Notes: generated by a model from the letters alone, not told the origin. Positions 1-9,159 are shown, numbered from the stretch's first letter. The stretch: 50,526 bases of DNA from Actinokineospora pegani (GCF_009745975.1 NZ_WHOL01000066.1:1-50526); one strand, 5' to 3'. Program-made: numbers and translations.

Positions 1-500
1 CTTGCACGGCGGCCGAGCGGTGTGCCCCAACAAGCGGGGTGGTCAGGGTTGAGGCACCGGGTCAGAGGTCGTTCGCTTGCTCGACGGGATGCGGGCCAAC
101 AGGGCGACGCCCGCTGCCACCACCAGACCACCGGCACCCGCAACGGCGAAACCCGCTGCAGGACCGCCCCGCTTGCACGGCGGCCGAGCGGTGTGCCCCA
201 ACAAGCGGGGTGGTCAGGGTTGAGGCACCGGGTCGGGAGTCGTTCGCCAGCACGACGGGATGCGGGCCAACAGGACGACGCCCGCTGCCGCCGGCACCTG
301 CGACGGCGAAACCCGCTGTAGGACCGCCCCGCTTGCACGGCGGCCGAGCGGTGTGCCCCGACGAGCGGGGTGGTCAGGGTTGAGGCACCGGGTCGGGAGT
401 CGTTCGCCTGCTCGACGGGGTGCGAGCCAACAGGGCCGCACCCGCTGCCACCACCAGGCCACCGGCGCCCGCGGCGGCGAAGCCCGCGGTAGGGCCGCCG
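1..500. repeat. Three-copy tandem repeat of a gene's 3' end
   Basis: Three head-to-tail copies begin at 1, 172 and 332, each opening with CTTGCACGGCGGCCGAGCGG. The periods are 171 and 160 bp. Copy 3 (332-500) holds the last ~42 codons of the MFS gene on the minus strand plus ~42 bp of downstream sequence with a small CCCCG/CGGGG hairpin. Copies 1 and 2 lie beyond the stop codon; copy 2 has lost about 11 bp in a CCACCACCAG stretch, so it no longer keeps frame. The window opens exactly at a repeat boundary, so the array may continue to the left. Confidence 0.93.
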
Positions 501-1561
501 TGGTCCAGGACGAAGCCGACGACCGGGCTGCCCAGGGCGACGCCGAGGACGAAGGCTGAGCTCTGGATGCCCGCTGCTTCGCCCGCGGCCGCGGGTGGGA
601 CCAGGCGGGCCACGTCTTCGCCGGTGGCGGCGATGGTGGGGGCGCAGGCGGCGCAGGCGGGGGCCAGGGCGAGGGTGAGCAGCCACCACGGGCCGCCCGC
701 CAGGAGGCCCACGGGCAGGGTGAGGACGCTGAGCAGAGTCATCAGGGTGAGCTGGGGCAGGGAGCGGCGGACCATCCCGTGCACCAGCCCGCCGATGGCC
801 GAGGCCAGGGCGCAGACACCGACGGCGACGCCGGTCCAGTCGAGTTGGTCGGTTTCGCGGAAGGCGGCGACGATGGCCACGTCCATGCCGGAGAGGACGA
901 AGGTGGCCCCGCCTGCGACGGCCAGGACGCCGATGAGCCTCGGGGTGAGCCAGGTGCGGCGGGGCAGGCGGGTGGCGCCCGCTGGTTCGCGGGAGATGCG
1001 CGGGTTGAAGACCATCAGGGCGGAGCCGCCGAGCAGGACGGCGATGCCGAGCAGGGTGGTGGCGGTCGCGGTGGAGAAGCGGGTGGCGAGCAGGACGGCG
1101 ACGCCGGGGCTGATCATGAAGGCGATCTCGACGGAGACCGAGTCCAGGGAGTAGCCGGTGCGGCGGAGCTCGGGTGGGGCGATGGCGGCGACTGCCTGCC
1201 TGCCCACGGCCATGGCGGGCAGCGCGACCAGGCCGCCGACGAAGGCCATCGGGAGCAGCAGGCCGTAGGGCACGAACCGCAGCGCCAGCCAGAACGCGGT
1301 CTCGCCGACGGTCGCGATGAGCAGCATGGGGCGCAGCCCGTGCCGGTCGACCACCCGGCCCAGGTACGGCGCGCCCACCGCCATGCCGACCGTCACCGCC
1401 GCGCCGACCAGCCCCGCCTCGCCGTAGCCGCGGCCGAGGCCGACGGCCACGTGCAGGGCCAGCACCAGCGAGGTGGCCGCGCCCGGCACGCGCGCGAAGA
1501 ACAACAGCACCACCAGCGGGCGCATACCGGGGAGGCGCAGGAGGTCGCGGTAGCGCTGCAT
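374..1561 (-). CDS. MFS transporter
   Basis: A 395-residue, very hydrophobic protein with about 12 predicted membrane spans, the usual size for a major facilitator superfamily permease. The loop after span 2 reads GRVVDRHGLRPML, the MFS motif A pattern (G-x-x-x-D-R-x-G-x-R), so an MFS drug or metabolite efflux protein is likely; the substrate cannot be told. The Pro/Ser/Arg-rich tail after the last span is the part copied twice downstream in the tandem repeat. It follows the hydrolase gene on the same strand, separated by a strong hairpin, so it is probably transcribed on its own. The start is the first ATG (MQRYRDLLRLPGMRP), which places the first span at the usual distance. Confidence 0.88.
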   Translation of the reverse strand: MQRYRDLLRLPGMRPLVVLLFFARVPGAATSLVLALHVAVGLGRGYGEAGLVGAAVTVGMAVGAPYLGRVVDRHGLRPMLLIATVGETAFWLALRFVPYGLLLPMAFVGGLVALPAMAVGRQAVAAIAPPELRRTGYSLDSVSVEIAFMISPGVAVLLATRFSTATATTLLGIAVLLGGSALMVFNPRISREPAGATRLPRRTWLTPRLIGVLAVAGGATFVLSGMDVAIVAAFRETDQLDWTGVAVGVCALASAIGGLVHGMVRRSLPQLTLMTLLSVLTLPVGLLAGGPWWLLTLALAPACAACAPTIAATGEDVARLVPPAAAGEAAGIQSSAFVLGVALGSPVVGFVLDHGGPTAGFAAAGAGGLVVAAGAALLARTPSSRRTTPDPVPQP

Positions 1562-1632
1562 GTCCGCGATAGCACTCTGCGCAACGACGCAGCGTCAACC
1601 GAATATGCGATGCCACCGACCGGGCCTGGCAC

Positions 1633-1668
1633 GGCTGGTGGTCCGGCACGCGGGCCGGACCACCAGCC
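1633..1668 (-). terminator. Hairpin after the hydrolase gene
   Basis: Perfect 15-bp inverted repeat (1633-1647 with 1654-1668, 6-nt loop) beginning 3 nt past the hydrolase stop codon. There is no T-tract, as is common for high-GC actinobacterial terminators. Confidence 0.75.
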
Positions 1669-1671
1669 GCG

Positions 1672-2751
1672 TCACTTCGCGATGCGCAACCCGGGGGACT
1701 TGTGCTGGCCGAGCTCCAAGCCGGTGCGCAACGCGCCAGCGGCCTCGGAAACGGCCTCGCGGAACCGGTGGCCGACCCCCAGGAAGTTGATGTAGCCGTG
1801 GATGAGGTCGGCCTGCCTGCTCTTGACCACGGGCACCCCGGCGGCGGCGAGCTTGTCGGCGAACGCCTCGCCCTCGTCGCGCAGCGGGTCGAACCCGGCG
1901 GTGGCGACGTAGGCGGGCGGCATGCCGGAGAGGTCCTCGACCAGCAGCACGGAGAAGCGCGTGTCCGACCGCTGCGCCTCGTCCGGCTGGTAGTGGTTGG
2001 TGAACCAGTCCATGTTGTCGCTGGTCAGGAAGAAGCCATCGCCGAACAGTTCCCGGGAGCGGCGCCGCGTGGTGGCGTCGGTGCCCGGGTAGAACAGCAA
2101 CTGGAACGCGGGCAGCGGACCGCCCGCGAGCACCTGCTGGTGGCTGACGACGGCCGCGAGGTTGCCGCCCGCGCTGTCGCCGCCCACCGCGACCCGCGCC
2201 GGGTCGACGCCCAGGGCGGCGGCGTTGGCCACGGCCCACCGGAACGCCGTCACCGAGTCGTCCACCGCGGCCGGGAACGGGTGCTCCGGGGCCAGCCGGT
2301 AGTCCACCGACAGCACCTTCACGTGCGCGTTGACCGCGAGGAACCGGCAGGTGTTGTCGTGGGTGTCGAGGGACCCGACGACCCACCCGCCACCGTGGTA
2401 GAACACGAGCAGCGGGGCGTCCTCGCCCGCCCCCGCGGGCGTGTAGAGCCGCGCGGGCACCCCGTCGGCGTTGACCCCGCGCACCGTCACCGGCTCGATG
2501 GGGTCGCCGCCGACCAGCGACTTGCCGATCTCCAGGCTCTTGCGGGAGTTCTCCGGCGTGCTCACCACCAGCGACTGCCCGGAGATCTTCTGCAGCACCA
2601 GCATCAACTGCGCGTCCAGCGACAGCTCCTGGCCGTCGATCCGGACCGGCTTGCCCGCCAGCACCCGCCGCAGCGGGCGGGGCAGCGCGTACGCCGCCTT
2701 CGCCCCCAGCGCCTGCGCCCGCACCAGCAGTCGAGTCGTCACCCGCGCCAT
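1672..2751 (-). CDS. Alpha/beta hydrolase, hormone-sensitive lipase (HSL) family
   Basis: A 359-residue cytoplasmic esterase or lipase. It shows the HSL oxyanion-hole motif HGGG (in FYHGGGWVVGSLDTH), the nucleophile elbow GDSAGG, an acidic catalytic candidate in AGFDPLRDEG and a catalytic His candidate in IHGYINF. The N-terminal cap helix region is intact, so the length suits family IV esterases. The start at 2751 (MARVTTRLLVRAQALG) was chosen over an in-frame codon 51 nt upstream because GGGAGG lies 5 nt before it. The natural substrate is unknown; this family hydrolyses short-chain esters. It is downstream of asd on the same strand but separated by ~70 bp, and is not functionally tied to it. 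Confidence 0.9.
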   Translation of the reverse strand: MARVTTRLLVRAQALGAKAAYALPRPLRRVLAGKPVRIDGQELSLDAQLMLVLQKISGQSLVVSTPENSRKSLEIGKSLVGGDPIEPVTVRGVNADGVPARLYTPAGAGEDAPLLVFYHGGGWVVGSLDTHDNTCRFLAVNAHVKVLSVDYRLAPEHPFPAAVDDSVTAFRWAVANAAALGVDPARVAVGGDSAGGNLAAVVSHQQVLAGGPLPAFQLLFYPGTDATTRRRSRELFGDGFFLTSDNMDWFTNHYQPDEAQRSDTRFSVLLVEDLSGMPPAYVATAGFDPLRDEGEAFADKLAAAGVPVVKSRQADLIHGYINFLGVGHRFREAVSEAAGALRTGLELGQHKSPGLRIAK

Positions 2752-2824
2752 CGAACCTCCCTGTTCGCCTCTGCCCGTGAGGCTACTCGCTGGTAACCCC
2801 ACGGGCGAGAGGCGATCGCACAGC

Positions 2825-3883
2825 TCAGCCGCGTGCGGCGAGGACCTCGGCGATCTCGTAGGTGTTCAGCGCCGCGCCCTTGCGCAGGTTGTCCCCGCAC
2901 ACGAAGAAGTCCAGCGTGTTGGGGAAGTCCAGCGCCTGGCGCACCCGGCCGACGTAGGTCGGGTCGCCGCCCACCACGTCCGCCGGCGTCGGGAAGACGC
3001 CGTTGGCCGGGTCGTCCTGCAGGACCAGGGTGGGCTCGGCCTCGAACAGCTCGTGCGCCTGGGCCACCGTCACCGGCTCGGCGAAGGTGGCGTGCACCGC
3101 CAGCGCGTGCGTGGTCACCACGGGAACGCGCACGCAGGTGGCCGAGACCTTGAGGTCGGGGATGCCCAGGATCTTGCGCGACTCGTTGCGGACCTTGAGC
3201 TCCTCGCTGGCCCAGCCGTCCTCCTTGAGCGAGCCCGCCCACGGGACGACGTTGAACGCCAGCGGGGCCGGGAACGGCGAGTCGGCCGACAGGCCCGCGG
3301 CGGCGAGCGCCTCGCGCACGTCGCCACCCCGGTTGCCCACGCCCTTGCCCGCCACCGCGGCGACCTCGGCCTGCAGGCGGTCGATGCCTTCCTGGCCCGC
3401 GCCGGAGGCCGCCTGGTACGAGGCGACGACCAGCTCCTTGAGCTCGAACGCGCGGTGCAGCACGCCCAGGGCGGCCATCATCGACAGCGTCGTGCAGTTG
3501 GGGTTGGCGATGATGCCGCGCGGCCGGTTGCCGACCTCGGCCGCGTTGACCTCCGGCACCACCAGCGGAACGTCGGCGTCCATCCGGAAGGCGCCGGAGT
3601 TGTCGACCGCGATCGCGCCGCGCTCGGCGGCGATCGGGGCCCACTGCGCGGAGACCTCGTCGGGCACGTCGAACATGGCGATGTCGACGCCGTCGAAGAC
3701 CTCGGGCGCGAGTGCCTGGACGGTCAGCTCCTCGCCGCGGACAGTGATCTTCTTGCCCGCCGAGCGCGGGGAGGCGATCAGCCGGACCTCGCCCCACGGC
3801 CAGGTGTCGCGGCTGTTCATGATGTCGACCATCATCGTGCCGACGGCGCCGGTGGCGCCGACCAGTGCGAGCACGGGAGCCAT
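2825..3883 (-). CDS. asd: Aspartate-semialdehyde dehydrogenase
   Basis: A 352-residue NADPH-dependent enzyme that reduces beta-aspartyl phosphate to aspartate semialdehyde, the branch-point precursor of lysine/diaminopimelate, threonine and methionine. The N-terminal nucleotide-binding motif is GATGAVG (residues 9-15), and the active-site cysteine is Cys130 in ANPNCTT. Length is normal. The start codon shares one base with the lysC stop codon (TGATG), so translation is coupled to lysC, as in mycobacteria and corynebacteria. A larger open frame runs upstream through lysC in this frame but is only a shadow; the glycine-rich Rossmann start fixes the true N-terminus at [12 protein letters not shown]. 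Confidence 0.98.
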   Translation of the reverse strand: MAPVLALVGATGAVGTMMVDIMNSRDTWPWGEVRLIASPRSAGKKITVRGEELTVQALAPEVFDGVDIAMFDVPDEVSAQWAPIAAERGAIAVDNSGAFRMDADVPLVVPEVNAAEVGNRPRGIIANPNCTTLSMMAALGVLHRAFELKELVVASYQAASGAGQEGIDRLQAEVAAVAGKGVGNRGGDVREALAAAGLSADSPFPAPLAFNVVPWAGSLKEDGWASEELKVRNESRKILGIPDLKVSATCVRVPVVTTHALAVHATFAEPVTVAQAHELFEAEPTLVLQDDPANGVFPTPADVVGGDPTYVGRVRQALDFPNTLDFFVCGDNLRKGAALNTYEIAEVLAARG

Positions 3884-4416
3884 CAGCGACCACTCCCCGC
3901 GTACACGACGGCCGACTCGTCGCCACCGAGGTCGAAGGCCTGGTGGATGGCCTGCACGGCCTCGTCGAGGTGGGTGTCGCGGATCAGCACCGAAATCCGG
4001 ATCTCCGAGGTGTTGATGATCTCGATGTTGACCCCGGCCTTGGCCAGCGCCTCGCAGAAGGTCGCGGTGACGCCCGGGTGCGAGCGCATCCCCGCGCCGA
4101 CCAGCGACACCTTGCCCACGTGGTCGTCGTAGAGGACGGTGGAGAAGCCCAGCTCCGCGCGCACCTTCTCCAGCGCGGCAACGGCGGTGGGGCCGTTGCT
4201 CTTGGACAGGGTGAAGGTGATGTCGGTCTTGCCCGACGAGGTGCTGGACACGTTCTGCAGCACCATGTCGATGTCGATCTCCGAGTCGGCGACCGTGCGG
4301 AAGATGCGCGCGGCAACGCCCGCGGTGTCGGGCACGCCGACCACCGTCACCTTGGCCTCGGACCGGTCGTGCGCGACGCCGGTGATCATCGCCTGTTCCA
4401 CGCTCAAGTCCTCCAT
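3883..4416 (-). other. Probable internal start: aspartokinase beta subunit
   Basis: In Bacillus and Corynebacterium, lysC also encodes a C-terminal beta subunit from an in-frame internal start. Here an ATG (Met245, [14 protein letters not shown]) sits at the position equivalent to the C. glutamicum beta-subunit start, just before the first ACT domain, and would give a 177-residue regulatory subunit. No strong Shine-Dalgarno is visible directly upstream, so the call rests on position. Confidence 0.5.
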
Positions 4417-5148
4417 AGAACCGGACACCACCGTGCCCGGCTTGTCGCTGTAAGACGAACGGACATGGATCGGGACGCCGTAGCGCCGGGCGTACTCGAC
4501 GCAGCGCAGCACGAGCACCTTGGCCCCGCTCGCCGCCATCTCCAGCATCTCCTCGTAGGTGACCTGGTCGAGCTTCTTCGCGTCGGGCACGATCCGCGGG
4601 TCGGCCGAGTAGATCCCGTCCACGTCGGTGTAGATCTCGCACACGTCGGCGTTGAGCGCCGCGGCCAGCGCGACGGCGGTGGTGTCCGACCCGCCGCGGC
4701 CCAGCGTCGTGATGTCCTTGGTGTCCTGGCTGACGCCCTGGAACCCGGCGACGAGCACGATGTGGCCCGCGTCGAGCGCGGTGCGCACCCGGCCGGGCGT
4801 GACATCGATGATGCGCGCCTTGCCGTGCGCCGAGGTGGTGATCACCCCGGCCTGCGAGCCGCTGAACGAGCGGGCCTCGGCGCCGAGCGCGCTGATCGCC
4901 ATCGCCACCAAAGAGTTGGAGATCCGCTCGCCCGCGGTCAGCAGCATGTCCATCTCGCGCTGCGGCGGGACGGGGTTGACCTGCTGGGCGAGGTCGAGCA
5001 ACTCGTCGGTGGTGTCGCCCATGGCCGAGCAGACCACGACGACGTCGTGCCCCGCCTTCCTGGTGGCGACGATCCGCTCGGCGACCCGTTTGATCCGATC
5101 GGCGTTCTCCAGGGAAGATCCGCCGTACTTCTGGACGACGAGCGCCAC
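3883..5148 (-). CDS. lysC: Aspartokinase (alpha subunit)
   Basis: A 421-residue aspartate kinase, first step of the aspartate pathway (ATP + L-aspartate to 4-phospho-L-aspartate). The kinase motif [10 protein letters not shown] is at residues 4-13, the catalytic domain runs to about 240, and two ACT domains follow ([17 protein letters not shown] and [14 protein letters not shown]). The residues known from Corynebacterium glutamicum as feedback-resistance sites align as Ser301, Thr308 and Thr311 here, all in the wild-type state, so concerted Lys + Thr inhibition is likely. The GTG start at 5148 has an AGGAGG-type ribosome site about 9 nt upstream. First gene of the lysC-asd operon. Confidence 0.98.
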   Translation of the reverse strand: MALVVQKYGGSSLENADRIKRVAERIVATRKAGHDVVVVCSAMGDTTDELLDLAQQVNPVPPQREMDMLLTAGERISNSLVAMAISALGAEARSFSGSQAGVITTSAHGKARIIDVTPGRVRTALDAGHIVLVAGFQGVSQDTKDITTLGRGGSDTTAVALAAALNADVCEIYTDVDGIYSADPRIVPDAKKLDQVTYEEMLEMAASGAKVLVLRCVEYARRYGVPIHVRSSYSDKPGTVVSGSMEDLSVEQAMITGVAHDRSEAKVTVVGVPDTAGVAARIFRTVADSEIDIDMVLQNVSSTSSGKTDITFTLSKSNGPTAVAALEKVRAELGFSTVLYDDHVGKVSLVGAGMRSHPGVTATFCEALAKAGVNIEIINTSEIRISVLIRDTHLDEAVQAIHQAFDLGGDESAVVYAGSGR

Positions 5149-5360
5149 TGCGAGCTACCTCCTCCTGCCGCGAACGGACACGGCCGACAGGCCCGCGCCG
5201 CATGTCTGGCAGAGAGCGTACCTGCGAACACGCGTCGAACCGGGGTACCAGTGGCCGCCGCCACGCCACCCCGCAGCGGAAACCGCCAGCCGGTAGGGTC
5301 GCGCGGCTGCGCTGAAAAACCGCCGAACTGATCGAACGACCCGACCGGGAGGGCTCGCCG

Positions 5361-6554
5361 GTGTCCGTGACCGACGCGCGCGCGGACCGCGCCGCCCCGG
5401 CTGCGGCCGAGCGGCCCGCCCGCCGCTTCGACGGCGACCACCTGCTGTGCTTGGCCCTGCCCGGCATCGTCTACCTCGGCGTCCGCCAGTTCAGCCTGGT
5501 GCTGCTCGGCTTCCTGGCCGAGGGCAAGGGCGTGCGCGTCTCCGACGTGCTGCGCTCCTGGGATGGCGACTGGTTCCTCGCCATCGCGGAGAAGGGGTAC
5601 GCGGGGGTTCCCGCGACCCTGGTCGACGCCTACGGCAGGCACACCAACGAGACGGCGCTGGCGTTCTTCCCCGGCTACCCCGAGGTCGTCGGGCTGCTGT
5701 CGGCCATCGGGTTCTCGCCGGTGGCCTCGGCGCTGACGGTCAGCGTGGCCTCCGGCGTGGTGTGCGCGTACGCGCTGACCGCGATGGGCGAGCTGGTGCG
5801 CGGCGGCTCGCGGCGGGTCGGGCTGATCCTGGTGGCGCTGTTCGCCGGGTCGCCGATGGCGGTGTCGCTGTCGATGGCGTACTCGGAGGCGCTGTTCTGC
5901 GCGCTGGCCGCGTGGGCGCTGGTGTTCGTGCTGCGGCGGCAGTGGGTGGGGGCCGGGCTGCTGTGCGCGGGCGCCGGGCTGGTCCGCACGACCGGTGCGG
6001 CGCTGGTGCTGGCGGTCGGGTTGGCCGTGCTGGTGGCCGTGGTGGCGCGCGAGGACGGCTGGCGGGCGTGGCTGGGCGGGGTGCTCGCGCCGCTGGGTCT
6101 GCTGGGCTACCTGGGTTTCGTCGCGGTGCGGACCGGAGACCTGTTCGGCTGGTTCGCGCTGCAGGAGCGCGGGTGGAACTCGCACTTCGACGGTGGCGTC
6201 GCGACGGTCACCTTCGCGGTGGACCGGCTGGCCGACGGGCGGTCCGTGCTCGAAGTGGGCACCGTGGCGTTCATCGGGGTGGCGCTCGCGCTGGTGGGGG
6301 TGGCGATCGCGGCGCGTCTGGAGTGGCCGCTGCTGGTCTACGGGATCGCGGTGCTGGTGATGGACTTGGGCGCCAACGGGATGATGAGCTCGAAGGTGCG
6401 GCTGATGGTGCCCGCCTTCACCCTGCTGGTGCCGGTCGCCATCGGCCTGGCCAAGCGCAGGGCCGCCACGGCCGTGCTGACCCTGGCGGGTTTCGTCGTG
6501 GCCGGGTCGTGGTTCGGGGCCTACGCCCTGACAGCCTGGGGCTATGCCATCTAA
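5361..6554 (+). CDS. PIG-V-like integral membrane mannosyltransferase, copy 1
   Basis: A 397-residue polytopic membrane protein with about 8-10 spans. The first extracytoplasmic loop reads [15 protein letters not shown], followed by ALAFFPGYP, the pattern of PIG-V-type GT-C mannosyltransferases (WD-x-x-W-x-x-x-IA-x-x-GY) that use polyprenyl-phosphate-mannose. Actinobacterial members act on cell-envelope glycans or glycolipids; the acceptor here is unknown. The GTG start at 5361 is preceded by GGGAGG. It overlaps the next gene by 11 nt. The paralogue at 7255-8475 shares the same GTGTCCG start and a 63-bp stretch of identical DNA (5783-5845 = 7704-7766). The C-terminus ends in the shared motif [15 protein letters not shown]. 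Confidence 0.82.
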   Translation: MSVTDARADRAAPAAAERPARRFDGDHLLCLALPGIVYLGVRQFSLVLLGFLAEGKGVRVSDVLRSWDGDWFLAIAEKGYAGVPATLVDAYGRHTNETALAFFPGYPEVVGLLSAIGFSPVASALTVSVASGVVCAYALTAMGELVRGGSRRVGLILVALFAGSPMAVSLSMAYSEALFCALAAWALVFVLRRQWVGAGLLCAGAGLVRTTGAALVLAVGLAVLVAVVAREDGWRAWLGGVLAPLGLLGYLGFVAVRTGDLFGWFALQERGWNSHFDGGVATVTFAVDRLADGRSVLEVGTVAFIGVALALVGVAIAARLEWPLLVYGIAVLVMDLGANGMMSSKVRLMVPAFTLLVPVAIGLAKRRAATAVLTLAGFVVAGSWFGAYALTAWGYAI

Positions 6555-7152
6555 GCCATCTGGGCCATCTGGGCCACTCGAGCCGCACCCCCTGATCCGC
6601 GACCGCTGGAGCCCGCGCGCCCTCGACCCCGCGGGGGAGGTGGGCGCGGGCGCGCTGACCAGGATGCTCAACGCCGCGCGGTGGGCGCCGTCCTTCGGCA
6701 ACACCCAGCCCGCCCGCTACCTCGTCGGCGTCCGCGGCACGGCCACCTTCGACCGGGTCCACGCCCTGCTCAACCGAGGAAACCAGGCGTGGGCGGCGAA
6801 CGCGGGCGCGCTGCTGGTCGGCTGCGCGCAGACCGCCAACGCCAAGGGCGAGGTGCCCTACGCCGAGTACGGGGTGGGGCTGGCGACGGAGAACCTGGTG
6901 TTGCAGGCGGTGGCCGAGGGGCTCGTCGGGCACCAGATGGCCGGGTTCGACGCCGACGGGGTGGCGGCGGAGTTCGGCCTCCCGCCGTCGGTGCGACCGC
7001 TGGTGGTGGTCGCCGTGGGCGTGCTCGGGACACCGGACCTGCTGCCCGAGCGCGGGCGGGCCCGCGAGACCGCGCCGCGCGAGCGGCTGCCGCTGGCCGA
7101 GTTGGCGTTCACCGATCGGTGGGGCACGGCCTTCGCGACTGTGGGCGAGTGA
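6544..7152 (+). CDS. Nitroreductase-family flavoprotein
   Basis: A 202-residue protein of the nitroreductase (NTR) fold, which binds FMN and uses NAD(P)H. Family signs are an N-terminal 'RWSPRAL' segment, the FMN-contacting 'AARWAPSFGNTQPARYLV' stretch and the mid-domain 'GLATENLVLQAVAEGLVGHQMAGFD'. The start ATG lies inside the end of the first mannosyltransferase gene (11-nt overlap), so the two are co-transcribed and translation is probably coupled. It sits between two paralogous mannosyltransferases, which is odd for an oxidoreductase: it was probably there before the duplication or was duplicated with one copy lost. Substrate unknown. Confidence 0.88.
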   Translation: MPSKPSGPSGPLEPHPLIRDRWSPRALDPAGEVGAGALTRMLNAARWAPSFGNTQPARYLVGVRGTATFDRVHALLNRGNQAWAANAGALLVGCAQTANAKGEVPYAEYGVGLATENLVLQAVAEGLVGHQMAGFDADGVAAEFGLPPSVRPLVVVAVGVLGTPDLLPERGRARETAPRERLPLAELAFTDRWGTAFATVGE

Positions 7153-7254
7153 GCAAAAACGGGTCCGCGCTTGCGGATCAAGATGTGGAAACCGCAGGTC
7201 AGCACGGGGTATGGTCGGCGCTCCAGCAAGCAGGCAGTTGTGGGGGAGGGCGGC

Positions 7255-8475
7255 GTGTCCGCGACCGAGGCGACCGAAGAGGTCGTTGAGCGGCCGGAGG
7301 CTGACCAGCCACCACCGCCCGAGGAGACCGCACCCACCGGGGCCCGGCCGCGCTGGGCGCGGATCAGCGGTGCGCTGCTGCCCGCCGTCATCTACCTGGG
7401 CATCCAGCAGTTCGCGGTGCTGGCGCTGTCCTGGGTGGCCGGACACAAGGGCACCCCGCTGCGCGACGCCCTCAAGTCCTGGGACGGCTGGTGGTTCATC
7501 GCGATCGCCGAGAACGGCTACGGCGGGGTGCCCGCGTCGATGGTCGACTCGTTCGGCAGGCGCGATGCCACCACGCCGCTGGCGTTCTTCCCCGGCTACC
7601 CCAAGCTCGTCGGGCTGCTCTCGACGATCGGCGTCGACGTGCTGACCGCCGGGCTGATCATCAGCACCGTCTCCGGCATCGCCTGCGCCTACGCGCTGAC
7701 CAGGATGGGCGAGCTGGTGCGCGGCGGCTCGCGGCGGGTCGGGCTGATCCTGGTGGCGCTGTTCGCGAGCACCCCGATGGCGATTTCGCTATCGATGGTC
7801 TACTCCGAGGCCCTGTTCTGCGCGTTCGCCGCGTGGGCGCTGGTGATGGTCCTGCAGCGGGACTGGGTCAGCGCGGGCGTGCTCTGCGCGGGCGCCGGAC
7901 TGATCCGCACCACCGGCGCCGCGCTGGTCGCCGCGATCGGGCTGGCGATCATCATCGCGGTCCTCACCCGCAAGGACAGTTGGCGGCCGTGGGTGGGCGG
8001 GATCCTCGCGCCGCTGGGCCTGCTGGGCTACCTCGGCTACGTCGGGTTCGAGACCGGCAAGGTCAACGGGTGGTTCGAGCTGCAGGCGCGCGGCTGGGAC
8101 TCCCAGTTCGACGCGGGCGTGGCCACGGCGAAGTTCGTGGTGGACCGGCTGCTGGACGGGCGGTCGATCCTGGACTTCGTGGAGCTGCTGGTGCTGGCCG
8201 CGTCGCTGGTGCTGGTGTTCCTGGTGTTCAAGCAGCGGCTCGAGCTGCCGCTGGCCGTCTACGGGGTGCTGGTCTTCCTGATGACCTTCGCCTCCAACGG
8301 GACGATGGCCTCGAAGATCCGACTGATGGTCCCGGCGTTCACGCTGCTGATCCCGATCGCGATCGGCCTCGCCAAGCGCAAGACGTCCACGGTGCTGGTC
8401 ACGCTGACCGCGCTGGCGGCCGTCGGCTCGTGGTTCGGCGCCTACGCGCTGATCCTCTGGGGCTACGCGATCTAG
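7255..8475 (+). CDS. PIG-V-like integral membrane mannosyltransferase, copy 2
   Basis: A 406-residue polytopic membrane protein, full-length paralogue of the protein at 5361-6554. It has the same loop signature SWDGWWFIAIAENGY followed by [15 protein letters not shown] and the same C-terminal [15 protein letters not shown]. Compared with copy 1 it has a longer acidic, proline-rich cytoplasmic N-terminus (about residues 1-40). The GTG at 7255 was chosen over an ATG 84 nt upstream because GGGGGAGGG precedes it at normal spacing and it parallels the start of copy 1. It follows the nitroreductase by about 100 bp. Both copies keep the Asp of the WDG motif, so both are probably active. Confidence 0.82.
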   Translation: MSATEATEEVVERPEADQPPPPEETAPTGARPRWARISGALLPAVIYLGIQQFAVLALSWVAGHKGTPLRDALKSWDGWWFIAIAENGYGGVPASMVDSFGRRDATTPLAFFPGYPKLVGLLSTIGVDVLTAGLIISTVSGIACAYALTRMGELVRGGSRRVGLILVALFASTPMAISLSMVYSEALFCAFAAWALVMVLQRDWVSAGVLCAGAGLIRTTGAALVAAIGLAIIIAVLTRKDSWRPWVGGILAPLGLLGYLGYVGFETGKVNGWFELQARGWDSQFDAGVATAKFVVDRLLDGRSILDFVELLVLAASLVLVFLVFKQRLELPLAVYGVLVFLMTFASNGTMASKIRLMVPAFTLLIPIAIGLAKRKTSTVLVTLTALAAVGSWFGAYALILWGYAI

Positions 8476-8480
8476 TCGGC

Positions 8481-8822
8481 CTAGCCGAGGCGGCGGATCA
8501 GGCGGGTGACCACCGAGGTCACGACCAGCCAGAACACCGCGGCCAGGCCGTAGTTGACCAGCAGGCCGAGCTTGGCGTCCTCGGGCGTGAACAGCGTCTT
8601 GAACGCCAGCGCCAGCGGCTCGGCGATCCCGGCGACGAACGAGGCGATCGGGTTGTCCGGGTTGGCGTTGCCCATCACGAGGACGACGTGCAGGACGAGC
8701 ACGAGCGCGATCAGCCTGCCGACCCAACCCGCGATCGCGGCGAGGAGACCCACCGCCGTGGCCCGCGCTGCGGCGGTGTCGCGGCGGCGGGTCTCCCGCC
8801 CGGTCGAATCTCGCTCTGCCAT
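8481..8822 (-). CDS. Small membrane protein, paralogue of the next gene
   Basis: A 113-residue protein with a charged N-terminus (MAERDSTGRETRRRD) and two to three membrane spans, ending in the segment YGLAAVFWLVVT and a basic tail (RLIRRLG). The neighbouring 97-residue protein at 8866-9159 ends in the same YGLAAVFWLVVT motif, so the two arose by duplication. The middle segment with an 'AEPLALAFKTLF' turn loosely recalls YggT-type membrane proteins, but I would not assign that family. It converges with mannosyltransferase copy 2 (5 bp between stop codons). No clear ribosome site is seen at the ATG. Function unknown. Confidence 0.72.
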   Translation of the reverse strand: MAERDSTGRETRRRDTAAARATAVGLLAAIAGWVGRLIALVLVLHVVLVMGNANPDNPIASFVAGIAEPLALAFKTLFTPEDAKLGLLVNYGLAAVFWLVVTSVVTRLIRRLG

Positions 8823-8865
8823 GCGCGCAGTCTCGCACGCGCGGATCGGGGTCGCCGCCCCCTGG

Positions 8866-9159
8866 TCAGCGCAGGAGGCGGGCGATGAGACCGGTGACGA
8901 CGAGCCAGAACACGGCGGCGAGGCCGTAGGTGATGATCACCTGCGTGGTGAAGTTCTCGAAGCTGAACAGGCCCGGGAAGAACAGCGCCAGCGGATCAGC
9001 GAGCGACTGCACGAACTTGTAGAACGCGTTCCCGGCGTTGGCCCCGAGGATGTTCAACAGGATGAACACGACCTCGATGATGGCGAAAAGCGCACCGATG
9101 CCCGTGACAATCCGGGCGGCGCTACCACGGGTGCTGCGGTGCGATCGGGTGATAGTCAT
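8866..9159 (-). CDS. Small membrane protein, paralogue of the previous gene
   Basis: A 97-residue protein with a basic N-terminus (MTITRSHRSTRG), a first span around residues 20-40, a short aromatic loop (ADPLALFFPGLFSFENF) and a second span carrying YGLAAVFWLVVT before a basic tail (ARLLR). It is first of the two small paralogous genes on this strand and may share a transcript with 8481-8822 (43 bp apart). An AGGAA sequence lies about 12 nt before the ATG. It is divergent from the leuA leader, so the 120-bp gap should hold promoters for both. Function unknown. Confidence 0.72.
   Translation of the reverse strand: MTITRSHRSTRGSAARIVTGIGALFAIIEVVFILLNILGANAGNAFYKFVQSLADPLALFFPGLFSFENFTTQVIITYGLAAVFWLVVTGLIARLLR

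Noticed and set aside
1-500. A CRISPR array or integron-like array
   Set aside because: The units are 160-171 bp and contiguous, without spacers; they are copies of a gene tail.
5149-5360. A lysine or other riboswitch upstream of lysC
   Set aside because: The 212-bp gap shows no riboswitch-like conserved elements or multi-helix junction that I can recognise, only a normal ribosome site.
2825-5467. An 880-codon open frame on the minus strand
   Set aside because: Only its last 352 codons are asd; the rest is the wrong frame of lysC and upstream DNA, Arg/Gly-rich as expected for a high-GC shadow frame.
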